Below are positions 1 to 6,110 of a DNA stretch of 7,765 nt, in pieces; the stretch's first letter is position 1, and the number at the start of each line of letters is the position of its first letter. Source of the DNA: Lysobacterales bacterium CG02_land_8_20_14_3_00_62_12 (lineage in GTDB: Bacteria; Pseudomonadota; Gammaproteobacteria; Xanthomonadales; Ahniellaceae); the NCBI GenBank assembly GCA_002785585.1, contig PEUI01000149.1:1-7765 (forward strand), read 5' to 3'. The notes beneath the pieces were generated by a model, which saw only the letters and a list, made by a program, of their open reading frames with translations, did not search any database and was not told the origin of the DNA. A program made the position numbers and the translations under genes.

Positions 1-599
1 TGATCCTGGATCGAAACCTGCCCGGTGGCGGCGCGCTGGCGCTGTTGCGAGCGGCGCAGGCAGATCCATCAGCGCCGAACCACGCCACCCCGGCAATCGT
101 CATCAGTGCCGATATTGAACCCGCGCAGCGGGCGGCCTTGCTGGCGTTGGGATTCATCGCGGTGTTGCAAAAACCGATCTCGGCAACGGCGCTCGGCGCT
201 GCCTTGCAGCCACCACGGCCGAGTCTGCCGGTAGCGCCGACGCCCGCACTTTCGCCAGCAACCCCGACGGCGGTGGCAACGCTGGACGACGCGATGGCGC
301 TGACCGCTTGCGGCACCATGGAAGTGGTCGTTGGCCTGCGCCGACTGCTCGCCGCCGAGATCGGCGGCTTCGCGTTGCAATTGCAGCAGGCGGGGGCCGA
401 TCAGGATCGGGAAAAAATGCGCGACACCCTGCATCGTCTGCGCTCTGCTTTGGGCTTTTGTGGCGGCGCCGAGCTACTGCAACTGATCGCCGATTGCCCG
501 AGCGCACTGCCGAGCGAGACCGCGTTGCAGCACATCCTCGACGCCGCCGAACGCTTGCGTCGGCAACTGCCGCTACCGGTGCGCTTACCACTTACCTGA
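1..599 (+). CDS. Two-component protein, C-terminal part: receiver domain + Hpt domain (5' end outside window)
   Basis: The reading frame is open from base 3 to the TGA at 597-599, giving 198 visible residues, and it enters from the left edge. Residues 1-66 look like the second half of a response-regulator receiver. An ILD-x-N-LPG stretch supplies the likely phospho-acceptor Asp3, IVISAD the conserved Ser35, and LQKP the conserved Lys57-Pro. A Pro/Ala-rich linker follows. Residues about 95-190 form an Hpt-like helical domain with the motif LHRLRSALGFCGG, whose His144 (bases 432-434) is the expected phosphorelay His. The Gly usual after Lys/Arg in the Hpt motif is Ser here. The TTG at base 45 falls inside the receiver fold, so it is not the start. 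The whole gene is either a BarA/GacS-like hybrid kinase or a stand-alone receiver-Hpt protein; the missing 5' part would decide. It should be cytoplasmic in this portion. Its 3' end overlaps recO by 8 bases in convergent orientation. Confidence 0.75.
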   Translation, partial: ILDRNLPGGGALALLRAAQADPSAPNHATPAIVISADIEPAQRAALLALGFIAVLQKPISATALGAALQPPRPSLPVAPTPALSPATPTAVATLDDAMALTACGTMEVVVGLRRLLAAEIGGFALQLQQAGADQDREKMRDTLHRLRSALGFCGGAELLQLIADCPSALPSETALQHILDAAERLRRQLPLPVRLPLT

Positions 600-1287
600 A
601 AACGCGCCAGGCATCGAGCTCGCGGCCACCCAAGTGATGGCGGATCACCGTGCGCATCAACTGCCGAAGTTTGCCGAGCACCTGCGCGTCCGGCTGTTGA
701 TCGGCTTGCAAGGCCAACAGCTCGCTGCCACGGCAGCGCAACGCCGACGACTGCTCCGACCAGAGCCGCGGACCGTGCCCGGGCTCGTAGGCGTAATCTG
801 CCAGCGGATCCAACGGCAAGCCGCTGGCGGTCTCTTGCCCCAATTGCAGTCCATAACCCAGCAAGGCCAGCAGATCGCGCTCAAATCGGCGCAGGGTCCA
901 ACCCAGGTGCGCACACTCCGGCAATTCCGCGAGCAAGGCGGCATAGCGTTGAAACACCGCAGCGTGCGGATCATTGCGCTCGGTCAAGCGCGTCAATAGC
1001 TCGTTGACATACAGCGCCGACTGCAACTTGGTCCCCGTGAAATAAAGCGGATGGCCGACCACCTCCACCGCCAGCAACAGCGCCAAATCGCCCTGCTGCA
1101 AAAAATCGATCGACAGAAATTGAAACGGGCTGAGCGCACCGCGTTGCAAGCGCGGCTTGCTGGCACGGACACCACGCGCCACCGCCGCGATCCGCCCGTA
1201 ATCCCGAGTGAACAGTTCGACCAGGGCACTGGTCTCTCGATAGGGCCGTGCATGCAACAAAAAAGCGGACTCGGCCAGCACGCGCAT
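592..1287 (-). CDS. recO: DNA repair protein RecO
   Basis: This 231-residue protein is close to the usual RecO length of about 240. RecO works with RecF and RecR to load RecA on SSB-coated single-stranded DNA and also anneals complementary strands. The N-terminal OB-fold signature is clear: ESAFLLHARPYRETSALVEL, then FTRDYGRIAAVARGVR (residues 6-41). Residues 92-150 carry the helical-domain pattern YVNELLTRL and LRRFERDLLALLGYG. The C-terminus has LGGRELDAWRVF. Only two cysteines (125 and 185) are present, so the four-Cys zinc finger of some RecO proteins is absent. The ATG is the only start available, because an in-frame TAA lies just upstream (1297-1299). The gene begins 12 bases after the era stop, without a strong Shine-Dalgarno, which suggests coupling to era translation. 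It is the last gene of the minus-strand operon; pdxJ, the common next gene in E. coli and Pseudomonas, is not there. Confidence 0.95.
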   Translation of the reverse strand: MRVLAESAFLLHARPYRETSALVELFTRDYGRIAAVARGVRASKPRLQRGALSPFQFLSIDFLQQGDLALLLAVEVVGHPLYFTGTKLQSALYVNELLTRLTERNDPHAAVFQRYAALLAELPECAHLGWTLRRFERDLLALLGYGLQLGQETASGLPLDPLADYAYEPGHGPRLWSEQSSALRCRGSELLALQADQQPDAQVLGKLRQLMRTVIRHHLGGRELDAWRVFR

Positions 1288-1299
1288 CGGCGGTTTTTA

Positions 1300-2208
1300 C
1301 TAAACCTGGTCCAAACCGAAACCGCGCAACGAGCGTTCGTCATCGCTCCAGTTGTTGCGCACACGGACCCAGGTTTCCAGATGCACTTTGCAGTCGAACA
1401 AACTCTCCAAGGCCATCCGCGCCTGGGTACCGATGGTCTTCAACTGCGCGCCACCCTTGCCGATCACGATCGCCTTCTGGCCCTCGCGTTCAACCCAAAT
1501 CACCGCCGCCAGCCGCAGCAGATTGCCGACCCGTTCAAAACCCTCGATTTCGACCGTGGTGGCGAACGGCAACTCATCGCGCAGTAACCGCACCACCTGC
1601 TCACGAACGCGTTCGGCGGCCAGAAACTTTTCACTGCGATCGGTCAGTTCGTCCTCGTTGAATTGCGCTTCGCCGACCGGCGACAGCGCGATCAACTGGC
1701 CGCGCAATTGTTCGATGCCTTTGGTCTTCAACGCCGACACCGGCACCATCGCCTGCGGTTGGTAGCGCGCCTGCAATTCAATCAACAGCGGCAGCAACGC
1801 CGACTTGTCGGGCAGGCGATCGATCTTGTTGAGGGCAATGACCAGGGGCCGCTGCAAATCTTTCAGCCAGGCACCAACGGCGTCGTCTTCGGCGGTCTGG
1901 CGTGGCGCCTCGATCACCCACAACACCAGGTCGGCCTCGTCGATGGCGGCCTTGGCGGTGCGGTTCAAAGCGCGGTTGAGCGCGCGCGGCTGACTGCCAT
2001 GGATACCCGGGGTATCGATGAAGGCGATCTGCGCATTCGGCCGCGTCATGATGCCCAGCATCCGGTGCCGCGTGGTTTGCGGCTTGGACGCGGTGATGCA
2101 CAAGCGATAGCCGATCAAGGCATTGAGCAGCGTGGACTTGCCGACATTGGGCCGCCCAGCGACCGCAATCGTGGCAAAGCGGCTGACCGGTGTTGCGGTC
2201 GCGGTCAT
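1300..2208 (-). CDS. era: GTPase Era, 16S rRNA-binding ribosome assembly factor
   Basis: This 302-residue protein has the standard Era length and both domains. The Ras-like GTPase part shows G1 GRPNVGKS (18-25), the switch region KPQTTRHR (42-49), G3 DTPG (65-68), G4 NKID (127-130) and G5 SALK (158-161). The C-terminal KH domain shows VIGKGGAQLKTIG (248-260), followed by the Era-typical WVRVRNNWSDDERSLRGFG (280-298). Era binds the 3' end of 16S rRNA near the anti-Shine-Dalgarno and helps 30S maturation; it is cytosolic and partly membrane-associated. The ATG (2206-2208) overlaps the rnc TGA as ATGA, a classic translational-coupling arrangement, so Era synthesis should follow RNase III synthesis. 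Both proteins act in rRNA processing. No separate promoter or strong ribosome binding site is evident. Confidence 0.97.
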   Translation of the reverse strand: MTATATPVSRFATIAVAGRPNVGKSTLLNALIGYRLCITASKPQTTRHRMLGIMTRPNAQIAFIDTPGIHGSQPRALNRALNRTAKAAIDEADLVLWVIEAPRQTAEDDAVGAWLKDLQRPLVIALNKIDRLPDKSALLPLLIELQARYQPQAMVPVSALKTKGIEQLRGQLIALSPVGEAQFNEDELTDRSEKFLAAERVREQVVRLLRDELPFATTVEIEGFERVGNLLRLAAVIWVEREGQKAIVIGKGGAQLKTIGTQARMALESLFDCKVHLETWVRVRNNWSDDERSLRGFGLDQV

Positions 2209-2897
2209 CGCTGGGCATCGCCTGTGGTTACTTTGTCCTTGGCTTTTTCAAGCACTTGGAGCAGGGCTTTCGCGGCGCCAATTTCGGCCAGCTTGCGGCT
2301 GTCGCCGCTGGCGGTGGCAGCCACCGCGAGCGCCGCCACTTGGCAGCTTGCGGTAAACGTCTTGGCGTGATCGGGGCCGCTCGCTTCCAGCAGTTGATAG
2401 TTGGGCAAGCCCAGGCCGCGCGCCTGCAACCATTCCTGCAACTCTGTCTTGCCATCTTTGCCGGATTGCTCAGCGTTGACGTTGGCCAGCAGCGGCTCAA
2501 ACCAGGCGCGCAACCGCGTTCGTGCCGAATCCCAACCATCGCCCAGGTAGTGCGCGGCGGCGACCGCTTCCAGGGCATCGGCAAGGATCGAGTCGCGGCG
2601 ATGGCCGCCGCTCTTCATTTCCCCCGGTCCCAACTTGAGCTGGTCGCCCAGCGCCAACCGGCGGGCGAGACCGGCCAATGCGGTCTCCCGAACCAGACTC
2701 GCCCGCAGCCGCGTCATGACGCCCTCGTCCGCCTTGGGAAAACGCTCAAACAACATTTCGGCGACGATGAAATTGACCAGCGCATCGCCAAGAAACTCCA
2801 GCCGCTCGTTGTTCCGGGCACCGACGCTGCGATGGGTAAGCGCCTGATTCAACCAGTCCGCGGTGGCGGCCGGGGTACGCGCCACAAGACCACTCAT
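2205..2897 (-). CDS. rnc: Ribonuclease III
   Basis: This 230-residue double-strand-specific endoribonuclease processes the rRNA precursor and many mRNAs. The RNase III signature NERLEFLGDAL (30-40) provides Glu34 and Asp38. The second acidic pair is in ILADALEAV (104-112), giving Asp107 and Glu110, so the magnesium site is complete. A double-stranded RNA-binding domain follows, with KTELQEWLQARGLGLPNY (150-167), FTASCQV (181-187) and the helix-2 segment SRKLAEIGAAKALL (200-213). The N-terminus before QALTHRS is about 7 residues shorter than in E. coli and lacks the usual LGY-x-F segment. An in-frame TGA lies 11 codons upstream with no other start between, so the ATG at 2895-2897 stands. It begins 7 bases after the DUF4845 stop and overlaps era by 4 bases. 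There is no strong Shine-Dalgarno, which again points to coupling within the operon. Confidence 0.96.
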   Translation of the reverse strand: MSGLVARTPAATADWLNQALTHRSVGARNNERLEFLGDALVNFIVAEMLFERFPKADEGVMTRLRASLVRETALAGLARRLALGDQLKLGPGEMKSGGHRRDSILADALEAVAAAHYLGDGWDSARTRLRAWFEPLLANVNAEQSGKDGKTELQEWLQARGLGLPNYQLLEASGPDHAKTFTASCQVAALAVAATASGDSRKLAEIGAAKALLQVLEKAKDKVTTGDAQR

Positions 2898-2904
2898 GGC
2901 CGAC

Positions 2905-3300
2905 TCAAAGTGCCGTGCTTCCGGGACTGTTCAACTCGATGGTCTTCTCGAAGGTGGCGACGTAATCGAGGTTGTAGAGCAGGTCTTCACGCACCTCATA
3001 GAACACACTGAGCGTGTTGACGCCGCCGCTGCGCTTGATTTCAAAACTCTTGGGGCCAACGTGGGCCTCGTTCACGTAGTTGATGTACAGGCGCTTGTCG
3101 AGGGCGCCGCGTACTTGCGCGATGGACCAGGTCGATGAGCCGGGCTCGGCGGCAACGCCTTTCATGGCGGTGACCACGTTCATGTACTCAAGGTAAGACG
3201 GCCCGATCCGCATCACCAGAAAAGCGAAGAATCCGGCAACCACCAATACGATCAGAAATCCCAGCAAGGTGATGCCGCGCTGGTGTTTGGAAATCTTCAT
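2905..3300 (-). CDS. DUF4845 family small membrane protein with pilin-like N-terminus
   Basis: This 131-residue protein corresponds to the DUF4845 protein found between lepB and rnc in many Proteobacteria (PA0769 in P. aeruginosa, from memory). The N-terminus is a short basic stretch with HQRG (6-9) and a single hydrophobic segment, ITLLGFLIVLVVAGFFAFLVM (about 10-30). The rest (about 34-131) is predicted soluble, with IGPSYLEYMNV just after the membrane helix and FYEVREDLLYNLDYVATFEKTIEL near the end. The N-terminus looks like a type IV prepilin (Gly9, then a hydrophobic helix starting ITLLG), but the Glu expected at position +5 is Gly14. The function is unknown. A pilin-like inner-membrane protein with a periplasmic domain is the best structural description. 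The start follows the lepB stop after one base, and the start is set by a very strong ribosome binding site inside the lepB 3' end. Confidence 0.9.
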   Translation of the reverse strand: MKISKHQRGITLLGFLIVLVVAGFFAFLVMRIGPSYLEYMNVVTAMKGVAAEPGSSTWSIAQVRGALDKRLYINYVNEAHVGPKSFEIKRSGGVNTLSVFYEVREDLLYNLDYVATFEKTIELNSPGSTAL

Positions 3301-3301
3301 G

Positions 3302-4126
3302 TCACGCCCCTCCTTTGATCACTGTGCCGATTCGACCCAACTTGGCACCACCGCCGACAAAGTCCCAATGCATCCAGATAAAGAACGCTCGACCGACCAG
3401 GTTGGCCTCCGGCACCATACCCCAAAATCGGCTGTCCCGGCTGTTGTCGCGGTTGTCGCCCATCACAAAATATTCGCCCGGACCCACCGTCCAGCGATCA
3501 TTCTGCCACATCGGATAAGCCGGTCCCGGGCGCTGCAGAATATCGTGCTCGCGCCCCGGCAGCAGCTCTTTGAACAGCGGCCATTGCGCAGCGGCGCCTT
3601 GATCTTCCACCTCGTAGCTTCCCTCCGGCACGCGTTCCACGGCCACCCCATCGACATACACCGTGTTGTCATGAAACTCGATGCTATCGCCGGGCACGCC
3701 AACCACCCGCTTGATGAAATCGGTGCCCGCTTCCGGGTCGCCGGGACGATCACCCGGATACTTGAACACCACCACATCGCCGCGCTTGGGATGGCCGACG
3801 GCGATCACCGTCTTGTTCAACACCGGCACGCGCAGACCGTAGGCGAACTTGTTGACCAGGATAAAATCGCCGGTCAACAAGGTCGGCATCATCGAGCTGG
3901 AAGGAATCCGAAACGGTTCGGCGACAAACGAGCGCACCAGCAACACGAACAACAGCACCGGAAAAAACGACCGGCAGTATTCGACCAACATCGGTTCGCT
4001 TGCAACCCCACCGGCACGCTGGGCGCGGCGTTTGGCAAACAGCCAGTGATCGAGCCCGTAAATCAGCCCGGTGATGGCGGTCAGCACCACCAGAATCAAC
4101 GCAAAGTCCAGCTTGATAGTTCCCAT
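3302..4126 (-). CDS. lepB: Signal peptidase I
   Basis: This 274-residue inner-membrane serine protease of the S26 family cuts signal peptides from exported preproteins on the periplasmic face. Two N-terminal membrane segments are visible at about 7-24 (DFALILVVLTAITGLIYG) and 53-68 (SFFPVLLFVLLVRSFV). The cytoplasmic loop between them is basic (KRRAQR). Box B reads RIPSSSMMPTLLTGDFILVNKFAYG from residue 73, with nucleophile Ser78. Box D is DFIKRVVGVPGD (136-147), with the general base Lys139. Box E is GDNRDNSRDSRFWG (223-236). The protein is shorter than E. coli LepB (324 residues) but similar to those of many other Gammaproteobacteria. It lies 48 bases after lepA, the standard lepA-lepB pair, and only a partial Shine-Dalgarno (GGAA, 6 bases before the ATG) is visible. 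The TGA is one base before the DUF4845 ATG. Confidence 0.97.
   Translation of the reverse strand: MGTIKLDFALILVVLTAITGLIYGLDHWLFAKRRAQRAGGVASEPMLVEYCRSFFPVLLFVLLVRSFVAEPFRIPSSSMMPTLLTGDFILVNKFAYGLRVPVLNKTVIAVGHPKRGDVVVFKYPGDRPGDPEAGTDFIKRVVGVPGDSIEFHDNTVYVDGVAVERVPEGSYEVEDQGAAAQWPLFKELLPGREHDILQRPGPAYPMWQNDRWTVGPGEYFVMGDNRDNSRDSRFWGMVPEANLVGRAFFIWMHWDFVGGGAKLGRIGTVIKGGA
3307..3316 (-). promoter_or_regulatory. Strong Shine-Dalgarno for DUF4845 inside the lepB 3' end
   Basis: On the minus strand these bases read AAAGGAGGGG, with AGGAGG 8 bases before the DUF4845 ATG (3298-3300). The same bases encode the last residues of LepB (Lys-Gly-Gly-Ala) just before its TGA. It is the best anti-Shine-Dalgarno match I noticed in the window, and it fixes the DUF4845 start while allowing both re-initiation and independent entry of ribosomes. 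Confidence 0.85.
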
Positions 4127-4174
4127 GTCTAGTTCCGGGTTGATAAAAATCTTGAGGGGGCAGCGATTCCTGGT
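4127..4174 (-). other. 48-base lepA-lepB gap
   Basis: The gap contains only a weak lepB ribosome binding site (GGAA, about 6 bases before the ATG). I see no convincing promoter and no inverted repeat followed by a T run, so lepA and lepB are probably cotranscribed. Confidence 0.6.
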
Positions 4175-5968
4175 TTACTTGTCGTTGGTTTGCAGCACGG
4201 CCAGGAACGCTTCCTGCGGGATATCCACCCGACCGACCTGTTTCATGCGTTTTTTGCCTTCTTTTTGCTTGTCCAGCAATTTGCGCTTGCGGCTGACATC
4301 GCCGCCGTAGCACTTGGCGAGCACGTTCTTGCGCATCGCCTTGACCGACGAGCGGGCGATGATCTGCCCGCCGATGGCGGCCTGAATGGCGACATCGAAC
4401 ATTTGTCGCGGGATCAGTTCGCGCATTTTTTCGCAAACGTTGCGGCCACGGCGATCCGCCTGCGAACGATGCACAATACTCGACAAGGCATCGACCTTGT
4501 CACCGTTGATCAACACATCCAACAGCACAAAGTTGCCGACGGCAAAGCGCAGAAAGTGGTAGTCCAGCGACGCATAGCCGCGGCTGACGGATTTGAGCCG
4601 ATCAAAAAAATCGAGCACCACTTCGGCCAGCGGCATTTCATAGATAATTTGTACCTGACTGCCGAGGTAGGTGATCGAGACCTGGGCGCCGCGTTTTTCT
4701 TCGCACAAGGTAATGACGTTACCGACGTAATCCGGTGGCGTCAGAATGCTGGCGGAAATGATCGGTTCGCGGATTTCCACGACCTGGGTGATCGGCGGCA
4801 ATTTCGACGGGTTGTCCAGGTCGATCACGCTGCCATCGGTTTTCAGCAACTGGTAGACCACCGTCGGTGCCGTGGTGATCAGATCCAGATCGTATTCGCG
4901 CTCGAGTCGTTCTTGCACGATCTCCATGTGCAGCATGCCGAGAAAGCCACAGCGAAAACCAAAGCCGAGCGCCTCCGAACTTTCCGGCTCGAAATACAGC
5001 GAGGAGTCGTTGAGGGTAAGTTTTTCCAGCGCTTCGCGCATCGCCGGATAGTCATCGGCCTTGGTCGGAAACAGGCCCGCAAACACGCGCGGTTGCACCT
5101 TCTGAAAACCGGGCAGCGCGTACGCCGCCGGCTGGTTGGCGAGGGTCAGGGTGTCGCCCACTGGCGCGCCGTGGACTTCTTTTACCGAGGCACAGACAAA
5201 GCCCACTTCGCCCGGGCCGAGTCGCTCCAGGCGCGTGCGCTTGGGGGTGAAGATGCCGACCTGATCGACCTCATGGCTGCGCCCGGTGGACATCACCAGG
5301 ATCTTGTCACGCGGCTTGATCTCGCCCTGCATCACCCGCACCAGCGACACCACGCCGAGGTAATTGTCGAACCACGAATCGATGATCAGCGCCTGCAGAT
5401 TGGGGCACGCGGTCGGCTGCGGCGGCGGGATACGGGTGACGATGGCTTCCAGTACTTCGCGCACGTTGAGTCCGGTCTTGGCGCTGACTTCCAGCGCAGC
5501 GCTGGCGTCGATGCCGATCACCGCCTCGATTTCCAGTTTGACCTTGGCGACATCGGCGGTCGGCAGGTCGATCTTGTTCAGCACCGGCAGCACTTCCATG
5601 CCTTGTTCGACGGCGGTATAGCAATTCGCCACGCTTTGCGCTTCCACGCCCTGCGCCGCATCGACCACCAGCAGCGCCCCTTCGCAAGCCGCCAGCGAGC
5701 GCGAGACTTCGTACGAAAAATCGACGTGGCCGGGGGTGTCGATAAAGTTCAGCAAATAGGTTTCGCCATCGCGTGCGGTAAACGGCAGCGACACACATTG
5801 CGCCTTGATGGTGATGCCGCGCTCGCGCTCGATCGGATTGGAATCGAGCACCTGCTCTTCCATTTCCCGTGCCTGCAGGCCGCCACAAATCTGGATAAAG
5901 CGATCCGCCAGCGTCGATTTGCCATGGTCGATATGGGCAATGATGGAAAAGTTGCGGATATGCTTCAT
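4175..5968 (-). CDS. lepA: Elongation factor 4 (LepA), ribosome-associated GTPase
   Basis: This 597-residue protein has the usual LepA length of about 600. The GTPase domain shows G1 AHIDHGKST (11-19), G2 RGITI (50-54), G3 DTPGH (77-81) including the catalytic His81, G4 NKID (131-134) and G5 SAKTG (162-166). Later domains contain LepA-typical stretches such as GEVGFVCASVKEVHGAPVGDT, ESSEALGFGFRCGFLGMLHMEI and HRSQADRRGRNVCEKMRELIPRQMF. The LepA-specific C-terminal domain ends with YGGDVSRKRKLLDKQKEGKKRMK and IPQEAFLAVL. LepA binds ribosomes and has been linked to back-translocation, initiation and 30S biogenesis. The start MKHIRNFSIIAHIDHGKST is the family-typical N-terminus, so the ATG at 5966-5968 is firm. 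It has no Shine-Dalgarno at normal spacing; a GC-only stem-loop sits 11 bases upstream. Confidence 0.98.
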   Translation of the reverse strand: MKHIRNFSIIAHIDHGKSTLADRFIQICGGLQAREMEEQVLDSNPIERERGITIKAQCVSLPFTARDGETYLLNFIDTPGHVDFSYEVSRSLAACEGALLVVDAAQGVEAQSVANCYTAVEQGMEVLPVLNKIDLPTADVAKVKLEIEAVIGIDASAALEVSAKTGLNVREVLEAIVTRIPPPQPTACPNLQALIIDSWFDNYLGVVSLVRVMQGEIKPRDKILVMSTGRSHEVDQVGIFTPKRTRLERLGPGEVGFVCASVKEVHGAPVGDTLTLANQPAAYALPGFQKVQPRVFAGLFPTKADDYPAMREALEKLTLNDSSLYFEPESSEALGFGFRCGFLGMLHMEIVQERLEREYDLDLITTAPTVVYQLLKTDGSVIDLDNPSKLPPITQVVEIREPIISASILTPPDYVGNVITLCEEKRGAQVSITYLGSQVQIIYEMPLAEVVLDFFDRLKSVSRGYASLDYHFLRFAVGNFVLLDVLINGDKVDALSSIVHRSQADRRGRNVCEKMRELIPRQMFDVAIQAAIGGQIIARSSVKAMRKNVLAKCYGGDVSRKRKLLDKQKEGKKRMKQVGRVDIPQEAFLAVLQTNDK

Positions 5969-6005
5969 GCAGACTCGAAGCCCCGGACGCGCGGCCGGGG
6001 CACCT
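5969..6005 (-). promoter_or_regulatory. lepA translation-initiation region: SD-like AGGTG separated from the ATG by a stem-loop
   Basis: No Shine-Dalgarno lies at normal distance from the lepA ATG; the 11 bases before it read TTCGAGTCTGC. On the minus strand an AGGTG, a 5-base match to the anti-Shine-Dalgarno complement, lies at 6005-6001. It directly abuts the GC-only stem-loop at 5980-6001. If the stem-loop forms, AGGTG comes to about 11-12 bases from the ATG. A structure-bridged ribosome binding site is known from phage T4 gene 38; applying it here is inference. Confidence 0.35.
5980..6001. repeat. Inverted repeat H1, 7-bp GC stem, in the lepA leader
   Basis: The stem is GCCCCGG at 5980-5986 pairing with CCGGGGC at 5995-6001, around an 8-base loop reading ACGCGCGG on the plus strand. 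No T run follows on either strand, so it is not a standard intrinsic terminator. It shares architecture and the 10-base string GCGCGGCCGG with H3 (6071-6092). Confidence 0.75.
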
Positions 6006-6038
6006 GATGGTTGGGGGGACCGCAGAGTATCGCATGAA

Positions 6039-6068
6039 GGCGCGGCGGAAAACCCAATCCGCCGCGCC
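6039..6068. repeat. Inverted repeat H2, perfect 11-bp stem, downstream of mucD
   Basis: The stem is GGCGCGGCGGA (6039-6049) pairing perfectly with TCCGCCGCGCC (6058-6068), around an 8-base loop. In the mucD transcript the stem is followed by TTCATGCGA, so the U tract of a Rho-independent terminator is missing. Weak termination, 3'-end protection of mucD mRNA, or attenuation into lepA are the reasonable roles. Confidence 0.75.
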
Positions 6069-6070
6069 CG

Positions 6071-6092
6071 GAACCGGCAGCGCGGCCGGTTC
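6071..6092. repeat. Inverted repeat H3, 7-bp stem, directly after the mucD stop
   Basis: The stem is GAACCGG (6071-6077) pairing with CCGGTTC (6086-6092), around an 8-base loop reading CAGCGCGG on the plus strand. It lies 18 bases downstream of the mucD stop codon in the direction of transcription and 2 bases from H2. Length and loop match H1, and the stem differs from H1 by compensating base-pair changes. Confidence 0.7.
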
Positions 6093-6110
6093 GACCGGAA
6101 TGGCGGCGGT

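Noticed and set aside
4190..6007. 605-codon plus-strand open frame opposite all of lepA
   Set aside because: It mirrors a highly conserved, clearly coding lepA. Its protein is His/Arg/Gln/Asp-rich with no recognisable domain. Long antisense frames are expected when GC-rich codon use avoids the complements of stop codons.
6005..6050. Separate housekeeping promoter for lepA (GATACT as -10)
   Set aside because: The nearest TTG-containing -35 candidate (TTGGGT) is about 20 bases away and falls in the H2 loop; too weak to call.
6039..6068. Rho-independent terminator after mucD
   Set aside because: The 11-bp stem is strong, but TTCATGCGA follows instead of a U tract, so I list it as an inverted repeat only.
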